NCBI RefSeq assembly: GCF_027475565.1
Contig: NC_069384.1
Coordinates: 106,838,001-106,902,000, forward strand
DNA length: 64,000 bases
Origin: Acinonyx jubatus
Taxonomy: Eukaryota; Chordata; Mammalia; Carnivora; Felidae
Direction: 5' to 3'
Below, one piece after another: positions 34,925-46,110 of this stretch. A program made the position numbers and the translations under genes. Each line of letters starts with the position of its first letter. The stretch's first letter is position 1. Under the pieces are notes generated by a model that saw only the letters and a program-made list of their open reading frames with translations, was not told the DNA's origin and did not search any database.

Positions 34925-35270
34925 TAAGGGGTGCCTGGGTGGCCCAGTTGGTTGAGCGTCTGGCTTCAGCTTATGATCTCGCGGTTTGTGAGTTTGAGCC
35001 CTGCGTCGGGCTCTGTGCTGACAGCTCGCAGTCTGGAGCCTGCTTTGGATTCTGTGTCTCCCTCCCTTTTTGCCCCTCCCCCACTCACATTCTGTCGCTC
35101 TCTCTCAAAACTAAACAAACACTAAAACAAACACTTGGTGATATGCATTTAACTTTCCTTTATGCCCTTTCATGGCTTGTCCATTTCTTTTTTTAGCACT
35201 GAATAATATTCCATTGCCTGGATTAAAACAGCTCTAAAAAAAAAGCCCATTTAAAAAACAAAAAACAAAA
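34925..35270 (+). mobile_element. Can-SINE with apparent 3'-transduced L1 segment
   Basis: 34928-35125 is a SINE (head gggtgcctgggtggcccag, 'tttgtgagtttgagccctgc', weak A-rich end aaaactaaacaaacac). It is followed not by unique flank but by ~100 bp resembling an antisense old L1 3' UTR ('gatatgcatttaactttcct', 'tttcatggcttgtcc', 'gaataatattccattgcctg'), then a second A-rich tail at 35232-35270. The 10-bp repeat ACTACTTCAT at 34915-34924 and 35271-35280 brackets the whole unit. Confidence 0.7.
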
Positions 35271-35280
35271 ACTACTTCAT

Positions 35281-36190
35281 CAGAAGAGACTGCATACTTA
35301 TTTGAAAATCTCGAATACATGGTATTAACAGTGAAGCCCTGTTTCTAAGCTTTGTGTTTTCCTCCATTGGATTGAACACTTGATTACCAGGGTATTTGGA
35401 ACAATTGGAAAAAAAGAGATTGCGAGAGAATATACAATAGGAAATGTTGATGAGCAGGACTCTTCGTTTTCCTTTCACTAGCCTATGTCTAAGAAATAAA
35501 CATGGAGGCCTAAGTCGGTGCTGTTTGAGAGGGTGCTTTTTTTCTCCGAGCTCTCAAGCTGTGCTAAGTGAGGTTGTACGCGGTTCACCAGGAGTTCTGA
35601 CCACCGCGTTCCAAGCACTGTAAGAGTGTCCTTTGCCGCACTTTTAAATTTAGGTGTGGCCACATGACTTACAAGGCCAAACGATGTGTGAGCGGAGGTG
35701 ACAGGCATCACTTCTGGGCAGCAGCTCTAAGAGCCAGGGGTGCCGCTTGCCATACTCTTTTAGTTTGCCGCAGGTCTCAGAGGCAGTTGCTTGTTCGCTT
35801 AGGGCCCCAGAGTCAGGACTCCCGGAGCGAACCCCCAGCTGACCCATGAAGAGATCCAATGTTAGCTTAAATAAGCCTTATGCTTGAAGCTGCCGAGACT
35901 TGGGGCTGTTTGCTCCTGTAGCGTAACTCGGACTCCAGGTTCTAACAAACAAAATGTGGGCCAGGAGACCTCTGCCTCACTGCCAGTCTGACTGTGTAGA
36001 AATCACTGGAAGGATTCCTCCTGTGTATTTCCACATTGGTCTGTTGCTCCCCGTGTAATTTATCTTTTAATCTCAAAGCTCTTGGCTAGCCTTTGACCTC
36101 TGATAAACATAACTTTATCTTTTATGGTTGCTGTTGTTGATTTTGTGTTTGTTTTTGAAGCAGCGGCAAGGTGCGAAGGAAGAAGCAGCT
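35281..36190. other. No recognised gene
   Basis: Unassigned. The 35.55-35.90 kb part has several CpGs and overlapping open frames on both strands, without a recognisable product. Confidence 0.4.
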
Positions 36191-36194
36191 CTAA

Positions 36195-36330
36195 ACGGGT
36201 GAATAGAGAGTGGAGATTGTTGGTTTACCAACTCTGCCATTAACCATCTGTGCGACCTCTGCACAAAGCATTGATGTTTTGGAACCTCGGTTTCCCCCAA
36301 GCAGCATAGGCAACTTGGATTAGACCCCAG
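36195..36330 (+). mobile_element. MIR, sense, diverged
   Basis: 'ccaactctgccattaaccat', 'ctgtgcgacctctgcacaaa' and 'ggaacctcggtttcccccaa' correspond to the MIR core. Confidence 0.65.
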
Positions 36331-36479
36331 ATGGCAAAGTAGCATCCCGTGATGAATTATACCCAGCCCTGAGATAGGTTTTGTTCAGTTCACATGGTGA
36401 GGGGTGGGGGTTCCCTACCCCCCTTTTCATTAAACCATGACAACATAAAAATCGATATTCTGCTTGCTTGCTTTTTCAC

Positions 36480-36610
36480 CTGCATTCATTCAACAACTGT
36501 TTATTGTGGGCTTCCTGTGTGCCCCTCATGCTTCTAAGCAGGTTAACAGTTATACACAAGACAGGCTAAAAAAAATCCATGCCCTCCTGGAGCTGACATT
36601 CTAGAGGATT
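36480..36610 (-). mobile_element. L2 3' end, antisense
   Basis: 'cattcattcaacaactgttt', 'attgtgggcttcctgtgtgc' and 'gccctcctggagctgacatt', 'ctagagg' are the reverse complement of the L2 terminal ~120 bp. Confidence 0.75.
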
Positions 36611-37138
36611 CCCAGTTTCTCTTCACTGGAGCATCCAGCAACGTCAGGCCCATATTTCCACAGAGCAAGGACTTTAGTGAAGCTGGGGAACAGCTGTACC
36701 TCCAGACTGGGCATTGGGTCCCACCTCTGCAGGGTGAGGAAGGACTGGCCAGGTGCTCGTTTTCCCTGCCTGTGCCTGTGGGTAGCTGCATTTGGACGCT
36801 CGGACTGAGTGACCTCTCAGAGTCCTTCATTCGTAACAGCCAGGATTATAAAGTCTATGCCACATAAAATAAAAATGAGTATTTCCCAGTACATGACAGA
36901 AACTCTACATCTTCATACTGTTACGAATTGTGTAAGTTTGGCTGCAGGTATATGTAGAAAAGGAAATGGCCTCTGCCCTCTCTCCCTCTTCACCCCAGTA
37001 TCTCTCACTTGACTGACTCTTCTAGGAAGAAAGAAAGACACCTGGCACACTCCCTATCTCCGTCTCCATCCTGCTCCCTGCCTCCCGGTGTCACTGCTGT
37101 CCTGGCAGGCTTTTATTCTGGATGCAAATTAGCTTTGT
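36611..37138. other. No recognised feature
   Basis: Unassigned sequence. Confidence 0.45.
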
Positions 37139-37154
37139 AAATAACCAAGGCTGC

Positions 37155-37382
37155 GGGGGCGCCTGGGTGGCGCAGTCGGTTAAGCGTCCGACTTCAGCCA
37201 GGTCACGATCTCGCGGTCCGGGAGTTCGAGCCCCGCGTCAGGCTCTGGGCTGATGGCTCAGAGCCTGGAGCCTGTTTCTGATTCTGTGTCTCCCTCTCTC
37301 TCTGCCCCTCCCCCGTTCATGCTCTGTCTCTCTCTGTCCCAAAAATAAATTAAAAAACGTTGAAAAAAAATAAAAAAAAAAT
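37155..37382 (+). mobile_element. Young-subfamily feline Can-SINE
   Basis: A perfect 16-bp TSD, AAATAACCAAGGCTGC, at 37139-37154 and 37383-37398. It differs from most other copies by shared diagnostic changes: ggcGCAGtcgg, 'cagccaggtcacgatctcgc', 'caggctctgggctgatggc', 'cctgtttctgattc', 'gtcccaaaaataaat' and a CGTTGAAA tail. The same changes occur in the copies at 42791 and 47492. Confidence 0.98.
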
Positions 37383-37398
37383 AAATAACCAAGGCTGC

Positions 37399-38310
37399 AT
37401 ATACCTTAGGTCTCTTAAATATTTAACTACCTGTCTAAAATTGTAGTTCAGCAGTTGGGTAGAAGTTAGCATATCACTTTAACAAGATTCTGGAAAGTCT
37501 TCTGTTTGCAACGTTATTTACTAACTGCATGGTCGTTCTCCTTTGCAGTGAGTCCAAGAAGGCATGTGGGTGCAGAGTAATGGTTATGTGTTTCAGCTCC
37601 AATGGGAACAGGCTTTGTGAAAAATATGTGGGCTGGTAGACACTAAAAAATTATTTGCGAGGTTATTGTAAGTCATCTGTACTAAAGCCATCCTTTCCCC
37701 CTCCTCCTTCCTTTTCTTGTCCTTTTGCTCTCTTTCTCCCCTCTTCCTTTGATGGGATCGTAGATGAGTCATCTTTTTGAGTAATTTCGTTATTAAGTAG
37801 CAGGGTTAACGATATCATGAGAAGACAGAGGTAAGACAGAGCACCAAAGCTATTAACACATGCATTAATGGATAGATCCACACGTATCTACACCCACAGT
37901 GCACACACGTATATTCCATTACTCAAGTGAAAGACAATTAAAAGGTCATTTTTCTCTGTAAATGTTTTCATCTCAAAGCTGAGACACAGTAAGCCAAGTT
38001 TCCACCAGAGCATAATTTCATAACCACATTATAAAAGCTTGAAAATAGCAAGACACAATGGAAACCCTGCCGTAATCTTAATTACACTGTCGCCAGACAC
38101 AATGTTAAAATGTACACATAAATGTTCCTTTTTAATCCTATGAATTAGTTCTGGAGATGTGTCTAGAATTATCTTTCTAATGCCTGACATACCTATCCCA
38201 CCTCAGAGCAGAACTATTACTCTAGGTTCCAGATCAAAGTAGGTTCTGTTCAGTCAAGTTTCTAGAAATATCTCCCTGAAGTTGAAAACCACCACCACAT
38301 ATTAATGAGA
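37399..38310. other. No recognised gene
   Basis: AT-rich, unassigned. Short frames only. Confidence 0.45.
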
Positions 38311-38985
38311 ATAAAAATAATTTCAGCAACATTAATTGAGCACTTGTTATGTTTTAGGCACTGTGATAAGCAGGCTACCTGCCTCATCTCATATAATCAC
38401 CAAGACTGCCTTCTGACATGGTCCTCCTGCAGGTGATTTTCCATTTGGGCCCTCCCCCCAGTTCCACTCTCCCATCTTCCTTCACCCTGAACAGTGCCAT
38501 GGTGCTGACCTTTACGGATGTCATCTTCTGACTTCCTATAGTGGGATAAGAGTGAAGTCTAGGTATTTATTCTCCCAGCTCTGTCTCTTTGGGGCCCTGT
38601 GTTGGCATTATTTTTCTATTACCCCAGCTCCTGTCAGGGGCCCTCTCCCATGGTTACCACACTCTTATCAGCTTCCAGTAACTTCTCCCCATCCTCATAT
38701 CTTCAGACATGGAACTGCTTTGCTATTCCCAGGAAGCAGCTTTGCTGTCCTTTCTTGAGTGCTCTTAATTCTGCCTACACTCTTGCCATTAGTCCCTTAG
38801 TAAATGCTCTCAATTCCTTTGAGTACGCCATCTATTTTCTGGACCCTGAATAATACAGTACTACCATTTCCCTTTTATAGATTGAGGAAAAATTTGAGGC
38901 TCTGACATGTTATGTGACTTGTCCAAGATTGTATAGCTGGTAAACACTAGAGTCAAGATTTAAACGGAGATCAGCCCAGGCCCTT
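38311..38985 (-). mobile_element. MIR, antisense, split by an insertion
   Basis: 38311-38412 reads the antisense MIR 3' half ('cattaattgagcacttgtta', 'ttaggcactgtgataagc', 'ctcatctcatataatcac'). 38861-38985 resumes with 'ccttttatagattgaggaaa', 'gacttgtccaagattgtata', 'gctggtaaacactagagtca'. The two halves join in order with about 450 bp of foreign sequence between them. Confidence 0.8.
38413..38860 (+). mobile_element. LTR-like old repeat inserted in the MIR
   Basis: Pyrimidine-rich sequence ending 'cattagtcccttagtaaatg' … 'gagtacgccatctattttct' … 'ggaccctgaataatacag'. That terminus resembles a common old mammalian repeat end (…TAGTCCCTTTATTAAACTC…GACCCTGACTGATACAG). I cannot name the family. 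Its insertion into the MIR gives independent support that it was mobile. No TSD identified. Confidence 0.5.
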
Positions 38986-39089
38986 ACCCAATCCAGCGCC
39001 TGGGGTCTGGAACAGAATCCTCATTGTGTTGGTTTTCCACAGGTTTCAAGAAAAGGATCTGGATTTCCAGCCCAAGAAGAGGAGCTGGC

Positions 39090-39290
39090 TTTCCTTTAGC
39101 ACTGTGGAGCTGGGCCATGCTTTTCTAAAGCTACTTGGCTTCTCTGCACCTTGGTCTCCTCTATAAAATGGGGGAAAGACTCACTCTGCTTATTGCTCAG
39201 GATTCTTGTAAGAATCAAAATGAGATAATAGATATGGAAGCACCTTAAAGAGATGTGAGGGCTTTGTAAGTGTAAGGTATTTATCCTCAG
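39090..39290 (+). mobile_element. MIR, sense
   Basis: 'ggcttctctgcaccttggtc', 'tcctctataaaatgggggaa', 'cttgtaagaatcaaaatgag' and 'agggctttgtaagtgtaagg' mark a MIR 3' half. Confidence 0.75.
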
Positions 39291-39329
39291 GTTATACACT
39301 TTGTAACAGTAGTAAAGTGTAGATCTCTC

Positions 39330-39541
39330 TGGGGTGCCTGGGTGGCTCAGTCGGTTAAGCATCCAACTTCTGTTCAGGTCATGGTCTCACGGTCTGTAGG
39401 TTTGAGCCCCGCGTCGGGCTCTGTGCTGACAGTTCAGAGCCTGGAGCCTCTTCGGATTCTATGTCTCCCTCTCTCTGCCCCTCCCCTGCTCACACTCCCT
39501 TTCTCTCAAAAAACAAACATTAAAAAAATTTAAAAAGATGC
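39330..39541 (+). mobile_element. Feline Can-SINE
   Basis: Head ggggtgcctgggtggctcag, 'gtctgtaggtttgagccccg', CT tract, two A-rich blocks. A 9-bp TSD, AGATCTCTC, lies at 39321-39329 and 39542-39550. Confidence 0.95.
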
Positions 39542-39558
39542 AGATCTCTCCAAATATT

Positions 39559-39584
39559 TGTGTGTGTGTGTGTGTGTGTGTGTG
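39559..39584. repeat. (TG)13 microsatellite
   Basis: Perfect dinucleotide run starting 8 bp beyond the 3' TSD of the preceding SINE, so it is not the SINE tail. Chance frames starting MCVCVCVC read through it. Confidence 0.95.
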
Positions 39585-39748
39585 CATGCACACATGTGGA
39601 ATTTATGTCTTACTCATTTTGTTGGTCAAAACACCATTGTGCTTCCAGGATACACACCTTTGTTAGGGTATCTACTGTTATTTGTCCACAGTTCAAATTC
39701 GCACATGTTCCAACTATTAGGATCCCACATTTATATACAATCATTTTA

Positions 39749-40386
39749 TTTTATTTTATTTTTATATATAATTTATTGTCCAATTGGTTTCCATACACAC
39801 CCAGTGCTCATCCCAACAGATGCCCTCCTCAATGCCCATCACCCATTTTCCCCTCCCCCCCTTCAACCCGCAGTTTGTTCTCAGTATTTAAGACTCTTAT
39901 GGTTTGTCTCCTTCCCTCTCTGTAACTTTTTTCCCCCTTCCCCTCCCCCGCTGGTCTTCTGTTAAGTTTCTCAGGATCCACATAGGAGTGAAAACATATG
40001 GTATCTGTCTTTCTCTGCCTGACTTATTTCACTTAGCATCACACTCTCCAGTTCCATCCATGTTGCTACAAAAGGCCAGATTTCATTCTTTCTCATTGCC
40101 AAGTAGTATTCCATGTGTATATAAACCACAATTTCTTTATCTATTCATCAGTTGATGGACATTTAGGCTCTTTCCATCATTTGGCTATTGTTGAAAGTGC
40201 TGGTATAAACATTGGGGTACAAGTGCCCCTATGCATCAGCACTCCTGTATCCCATGGGTAAATTCCTAGTAGTGCAATTGCTGGGTCACAGGGTAGATCT
40301 ATTTTTAATTTTTTGAGGAACCTCCACACTGTTTTCCAGAGCGGCTGCACCAGTTTGCATTCCCACCAACAGTGCAAGAGGGTTCC
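39749..40386 (-). mobile_element. 5'-truncated L1, ORF2 C-terminus plus 3' UTR, antisense
   Basis: On the minus strand it reads ORF2 C-terminal sequence (WKTVWRFLKKLKI, DPAIALLGIYP, PMFIPALSTIAK in 40177-40377), then the 3' UTR and an ATTTTATTTTATTTT-type tail at the left edge. A 9-bp TSD, ATCATTTTA, lies at 39740-39748 and 40387-40395. It is better preserved than the 13.4-kb copy and truncated at nearly the same point, about 640 bp from the end. Confidence 0.93.
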
Positions 40387-40395
40387 ATCATTTTA

Positions 40396-40950
40396 AAAAG
40401 AAAATTTCATTCATCATTGATAATTCTATGTATAACAAGACATACCTATAACTTTAGGGAATATGATAATGTAGGGATGAGGGTGCATTTCATAAAATGG
40501 CTGTACTCACATGAACAGGTAAGGAACCGTTTTTCTTAAATTGGGCCCATTTACATTACAGACACAAAATACGTATGAGTCATAGTTGAGATAAAAAAAT
40601 AAAAGGCTTCCGTAAGGGATGGTGAAAAGATGGATTCTACTCCTTGAGATCAGCTGGGAGGTAGGTAGATACTTGACAATATTCTAGGACACTGGCCTGC
40701 AGTGGGAATCAGTGCTTAAAACTACAAAGCTTCAGGTCGTGAGGAATTCCAAGCCACTTTGGTAAGCAAGATGCTGTAGAAGTGGTGGCCAGGTGGGCTC
40801 CCAGACTCCCTCAGCAACTTAGCTCGTGTTACATTGTCAGATAGAGGCAAAGCCAGAGCTCCTGCGTGTACCCTGGTCACCAGCCCACTCTGCTTACCGA
40901 TCCAATGATGATCATCTCCTCCCCTCAAGACAAGGGTGCCTCAAGAGATC
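40396..40950. other. No recognised feature
   Basis: Unassigned sequence. Confidence 0.45.
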
Positions 40951-40962
40951 AAAAGAGGCACT

Positions 40963-41165
40963 GCGGTGCCTGGGTGGCTCAGTCAGTTAAGCATCCGACT
41001 TCAGCCTAGGTCATGATCTGGCTGTTCCCGAGTTCAAGGCCCGCATCGGGCTCTGTGCTGACAGCTCAGAGCCTGGAGTTTGTTTCAGATTGTGTCTCCC
41101 TCTCTCTCTCTCTCTGCCCCTTCCCCACTCACACTCTGTCTCTCTCAAAAATAAACATTAAAAAA
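40963..41165 (+). mobile_element. Feline Can-SINE, diverged
   Basis: A perfect 12-bp TSD, AAAAGAGGCACT, at 40951-40962 and 41166-41177. The B-box region is altered (gagttcaaggcccgc). A CT run precedes 'gccccttccccactc'. Confidence 0.96.
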
Positions 41166-41177
41166 AAAAGAGGCACT

Positions 41178-41575
41178 TATTCAGCCCCACTAAGATAAGC
41201 CTCTCCTTCGGCCACCATCCCAGCTTCTTCTCTGCTCTTGAGAATATCATCTAATTGTTTGATGCCTCAATTTTCCTATCAACAAACTATGTACCAGCTT
41301 CCTCTTTCTCGCTCACAAGATTGCTGAAGATTTTTTTAGAGACCCCTAAAAATGTTGCCACAGAAAGATGAAGGGCAATTAATTCGTTGTATCTTGTGCT
41401 GCAGTTATCCGTGAACTTGTCCCATGTTCCTAACCTATGGCTAGCTTTTAATTAGACAATAGGCATTTGGCATTTAGTGTCTTTGATGCTCAAGATCCTG
41501 ACTCAGGGCCATGAAGGCTACTCATCACTGAAGGTTGTGTTCACGGTGCTTTCTTGTTATGCAGACATTTTGAGG
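41178..41575. other. No recognised feature
   Basis: Unassigned sequence. Confidence 0.45.
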
Positions 41576-41579
41576 CATG

Positions 41580-41775
41580 ATGCAGAGGCTGGCCTCTGGA
41601 ATCAGGCAGATTGGGTAACGTTTGATTTCCTCTCTAAGCCTCAGTTTACTCACCTATACAATGATGATCACAGCATCGATCTCCTAGGGATGTTGAGAGT
41701 TTTAAATAGAATAAATGTAAGCACTTAGCAATGTGCCTATACACTTTAAGAACCCAATGAATGTTAACCCCCCCT
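41580..41775 (+). mobile_element. MIR, sense
   Basis: 'ggcctctggaatcaggcaga', 'ctctctaagcctcagtttac', 'tcacctatacaatgatgatc', 'gtaagcacttagcaatgtgc' and 'aacccaatgaatgttaac' span head to 3' end. The 41477-41728 frame is a MIR read-through. Confidence 0.85.
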
Positions 41776-41864
41776 GTATATTTTTGACATAGCATTTAAT
41801 ATATTACTAAATTTACTTACATTTTTGTCTTTTCACCTCTACCTCCTACTCTGCCCTTCCAGTG

Positions 41865-42115
41865 CTCTGAACTGTGCCTAGTATATAGCAGGTGCTCCAT
41901 AAATTTTGGATGAATCAGTCAAGGAAAAATACAAGATGGGGTCCCTGCACTCCAGAATATTACTATCAAGTTGGCAGATAAGACATTTACCCACCAGATA
42001 ACTAGTAATTATGCTTGGCAGAAGGTAAGAGGCACGTAAATTGTATACACAGAGGCAAGAAAGTAAGAATCCTTCTGAACAGATGGGAAAGAAAGGCTCT
42101 ATGAAGAAGGGGGCT
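41865..42115. mobile_element. Composite L2/MIR remnants in opposite orientations
   Basis: 41865-41920 reads a sense L2 3' end ('gtgcctagtatatagcaggt', 'gctccataaattttggatga'). 41935-42115 reads like antisense L2 interior ('gggtccctgcactccagaat', 'ggctctatgaagaagg'). The junction is near 41925. Confidence 0.4.
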
Positions 42116-42224
42116 TGGAGCTTAAATCATTACCCCTTCAGTTTTGCAATGCTCACTGAGAATGCTCTGGTCACTGAAACTTCTGTTTCCTCTCTGCTTT
42201 CCTGGTTTTAGCTTAGTAGAATTA

Positions 42225-42725
42225 GTTTCTGCAGTATTAGTTTCTGATTGTTGTTGTAATGAATTACCACAAACTTAACTATCTTGAAACAATACAAATT
42301 TATTCTCTTGCACTTCTGAAGGTCAGAAGTCCCAAATCAGTTTCACTGTCAAGATGCAGACAGGGCTGGTCCCTTCTGCAGACACTAGATGAGAATCTAT
42401 CTCCTTGCCTTTTCCAGCATCTACAGCTTTTTTCATTCGTTGCCTCTCTGCCCTGTCCTCCCTCCGCAAAGCCAGTAGCATAACATCTTCAAATCTCTTA
42501 TCACTTCTGTCGTTCGATAGCCTTCTGACTCTTCTCTGCCAGCCTCTTGTAAAGATACTTGGGATTAAATCGAAGACCTACTCAGATAATCCAGGATAAT
42601 CTCCCCATCTCAAGAGCCTTAACTTAATCACATCTGCAGTCCTTTTTGCCATGTAAGGTAACATTCACAGGTTCCAGGGATTAGGACTTGGATATGTTTG
42701 GGAGCCATTATTCAGCCTACCACAG
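42225..42725 (-). mobile_element. Old LTR-like mammalian repeat, antisense
   Basis: It begins 'agtttctgattgttgttgta' and 'atgaattaccacaaacttaa', continues with 'gaaggtcagaagtcccaaat', 'cttgccttttccagcatcta', 'gataatccaggataatctcc', 'cttaacttaatcacatctgc', 'gtaaggtaacattcacaggt' and ends 'ccattattcagcctaccaca'. A copy of the same family lies at 54270-54800 on the other strand. I recognise the consensus but cannot assign its name. Confidence 0.65.
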
Positions 42726-42790
42726 TAGCCAACAAAATAGAGGAGAGAGGAAGTGCCGACCAAACACTTGGATTTTTTCCAGTCCATCTT

Positions 42791-43015
42791 TTTTTAAAAA
42801 AAATTTTTTTTTCAACGTTTATTTATTTTTGGGACAGAGAGAGACAGAGCATAAACGGGGGAGGGGCAGAGAGAGAGGGAGACACAGAATCGGAAACAGG
42901 CTCCAGGCTCTGAGCCATCAGCCCAGAGCCTGACACGGGGCTCGAACTCACGGACCGCGAGATCGTGACCTGGCTGAAGTCGGACGCTTAACCGACTGCG
43001 CCACCCAGGCGCCCC
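42791..43015 (-). mobile_element. Young-subfamily feline Can-SINE, antisense
   Basis: A perfect 13-bp TSD, TCCAGTCCATCTT, at 42778-42790 and 43016-43028. It carries all diagnostic changes of the 37-kb copy (actgcgccacccaggcgcc, 'gcgagatcgtgacctggctg', 'gagccatcagcccagagcct', TTTCAACG tail) and nearly matches it. Confidence 0.98.
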
Positions 43016-43028
43016 TCCAGTCCATCTT

Positions 43029-46019
43029 AATATTGAATCCAGCAAATGTGTCAGTGAATTAATATGACACACACATTCTTGTCATAATTGTCTACCATTA
43101 GTCAGAATTTGCTTAATGTCCTCTACTGAGTTACATTTGAATGTACAGATCTGAGCTAATGTTTGCTACTGACACTCTGGGAGTAGAAGATAGTCAATAT
43201 TTCCTAAGAAATAGAAACGTGAAGCAAAAGAGGCCAAAGGTATTGGTAGGGTGAGGGGTTACGGAGACCTGGAGGCAGGGAGAGGAAGAGTCACAATGTG
43301 AGTGAAGCCTTCAGGGATCATTCTGGCTGGAGCCAGGCTTGTGGCCATTTCTGTCAGAAAAGGCAGCTGCTGACATTTCCCCTTCCCTGAGAGAAATCTC
43401 CACAAACCATGGGGAGGTGGCCAAATGAGCAGCCATCCTGCACCCTCTGAGCTTGCAATAATCATCCTATTTCCTTGGAGTTTGGGCCATTCAAATAAAC
43501 ATAGATCTATGCTCATTACTAGGAGATATTTGATATTTCCACAACATACATCCTTTGGGAAAATTTAATTTATTTTAGCATATTAAACGTGTCTTTCTTT
43601 CCGATACTCTCAATACTTCCCTTTCCACGCTATTTGAAACTTCTGGGAACTTGTCTTGTTCAAGGTAAAGGTGTAGCCTTGTTTTCCGTGTAAGTGTAAA
43701 ATCCACATCCTCTGCCGGAGGTTATGTTCTACATGTATGTGGTCGCGGTATCTGTCACCTCCCTTACTCAAGGAAGACATCCACGCTGCCAGCTGTCACC
43801 TAAAACCACCTTAACTCCACAATGGTACACGCCACTAGGCTCTGCCCATTCTAATAACATCATGTTTCCATAGCTACTAATGCATTTCATGGGGGTGGGG
43901 AAGCATAGAGCAGTTTGAAATGATAGGTAACAGGAGGCAAGCAAGTAGCATAAATAAAGTGTGTGATGGGTGGGGTGCTCCAAAGCGGATTACTGCACGT
44001 GTGAGCATATGGAGATTGGCTTATGCATGGAGAACTATCAACAGGCTGCAGAGCTTCAGGTCCCCCCGCCACCCCCCGCAGTGAGCCCTTGAATGCTTAA
44101 GAGGAAGGGACACAAGGGCACAACTTCATTATTTGTAGTCAATAAATAGAACTGAATAAAAGTAGGGGTATACAGGCATGCTCCTGAGTCCCTCTGCCCT
44201 GCACATGGGGTTGGAACAACATCCTAAAGTGCACCTTTTCCTCTTCTCTCTTTCACAGACCGGTCATCTTCCTGAGGTACTCTTGTCATATTGCTCGGTA
44301 CAGAAGGATATGCAGTGACCACGGGCTGTCTTGCTGGCCACGCCCCAATCCCTCATCTGGGAGCTAAGGACACCTCTGGACCAGGTCAGCTGTGTGTGCA
44401 GACACGTGTCACACTCCCTGGGGCTGTACTCCCTCCAGGCTGGGCCCCTCTCCACCCCACAAAGCTCCCCTGTTCTCCCCTTAGATGGTAGGATTCAAGC
44501 CTCACCTTCTCGTTGAAGCCTTGCTGATAATTCTCTGGTCAGAATGGACCTTTCTCTTCCCTTCCTGCCCACAACATATGCCCTTACCTCACCTCATTGG
44601 ATTACAAACACCACTCAGTTTTCTTTATCCCACGGCTTCCAACTCTAGTCCTTGAACCTGCCTTTTCTCAGCTTCCACTGAGGCTATGTTGGGTCCGTTT
44701 CATACCTTTTCAGTCACTTTTCTTAAAACTTTGTCAGGCTCAGCCCTGTTTCTTTTTAAATGTCAACCTCCTATCTAATTCATCTCTCTCTTCTCTTCCC
44801 ATCCCTGACCCTACCATAATCAAGATACCATTGGCACATGAGAATGGAAGAAGACAGGGCCTTCTGCCCCTCAGACACCACTCCCCCTCTTCCTGGCATG
44901 CTTCTTCTGGTGTTAGTCCAGGAAAACAAGGGATAAAGAGAGACAGAGACGTCTTGCTGTTCTGCTTGTGGAGAGTTCCAGTCCTTTCCACATCTAGGGC
45001 CTAACTACTGTCTTGGGTTGTCTTCTTAGAGCTCAGAAGGTGTAGTCTTTTATGAAATCAGTCTGTCAACCCTCAGCTGATAGATTCTCACCACCTCCTC
45101 TGATGTGTACTCCCTGCACCATGGAGAAATCTCTAGCCTACAGTCTTACCTGTTGGGCTTCAGTTTCTAGGGTCTGCAGCTCCAACTGAATCCTGACTTC
45201 ACACCTGTTCATACTTCCTCATGCCCTTGCCCCATGTGGCACCTGCCGTCCTTCCCCTGACCCTTCCTCCACATGCCAGCAATTGCCAATGGCTTGAAAA
45301 CTAACAGGCATCCATTACCAGCCCTGGTTTGGGGGATGGTAGACAGTTATAGCAGAATTTTGAGCGCTTTTCCTGTAGTCTCACTCTTGGCTTTGGGGTG
45401 GGAGGAAACATACCCTATATGCCGTTGTTGGTTGGTGGGAGAAGGAAGAACACTTCCCTACGCCACAAGGAGACTTCTCGTTATCTCGCCGTTGCTCTCT
45501 CCATATTCATCTGGGAGGAGTGGGCAGAGAAATAGTGCTGGGACTGGTTGCTGAAATCCTGCAAGCCCTGGGGGAGGTGGCTGACCACCGTCCTGGGCAA
45601 CTGTCTGTACAGTACTAGTCTCATTCCCTAAGTGATGGGAGACATCGCACTCGACACCTAGCTTTCTCTCTAGTTCCTAGTATTATGAAGCCCCAGTCTC
45701 CTGCCCCTGCTTTCTCTGGCTTGTGACATTTGACAATCAGGTTAATCACAAAGACGGGAGGAGGACTAAGGAACCTCCAGCCATCGCCTTGCTCCTCCTT
45801 TTGGGAACATAAGTCAGCTACCTTCTCTTTCTCTGATGCTGACCACCAGGACTGGGTGAGTCAGGATCCATGGTTTATAACAATGAATGTGATAGAGTTT
45901 TCTAATTCTACTGAGCAATCTCTATTACTTCCGTTATTCTCAATTCAGTTAAGCAGGTGAATCTTGTCTCCCCACTAAGGTAAAAAAGCTGAGATGATCC
46001 TCAAATAGTAAGTACAGTA
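43029..46019. other. 3 kb without firmly recognised repeats
   Basis: Mostly unassigned. 44500-44570 ('cttctcgttgaagccttgct' … 'ctggtcagaatgg') is weakly L2-like in sense orientation. The overlapping frames at 44264-44516 and the frame 44597-45004 (135 codons) have no known domain. Confidence 0.4.
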
Positions 46020-46110
46020 TTCAGTATTTCTTTTGCTTCATGCAGGGACTACCAGAGTGCTATGCACATAACAGATAGGGACTAAATAAAGGTTTGTTGG
46101 CTTGAGGGAG
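46020..46110 (+). mobile_element. L2 3'-terminal fragment, sense
   Basis: 'gagtgctatgcacataacag' then 'ataggg' and 'actaaataaaggtttgttgg' match the L2 terminus. Confidence 0.5.

Noticed and set aside
39559..39584. (TG)n as the tail of the adjacent SINE
   Set aside because: The 3' TSD of that SINE ends at 39550, before the repeat begins.
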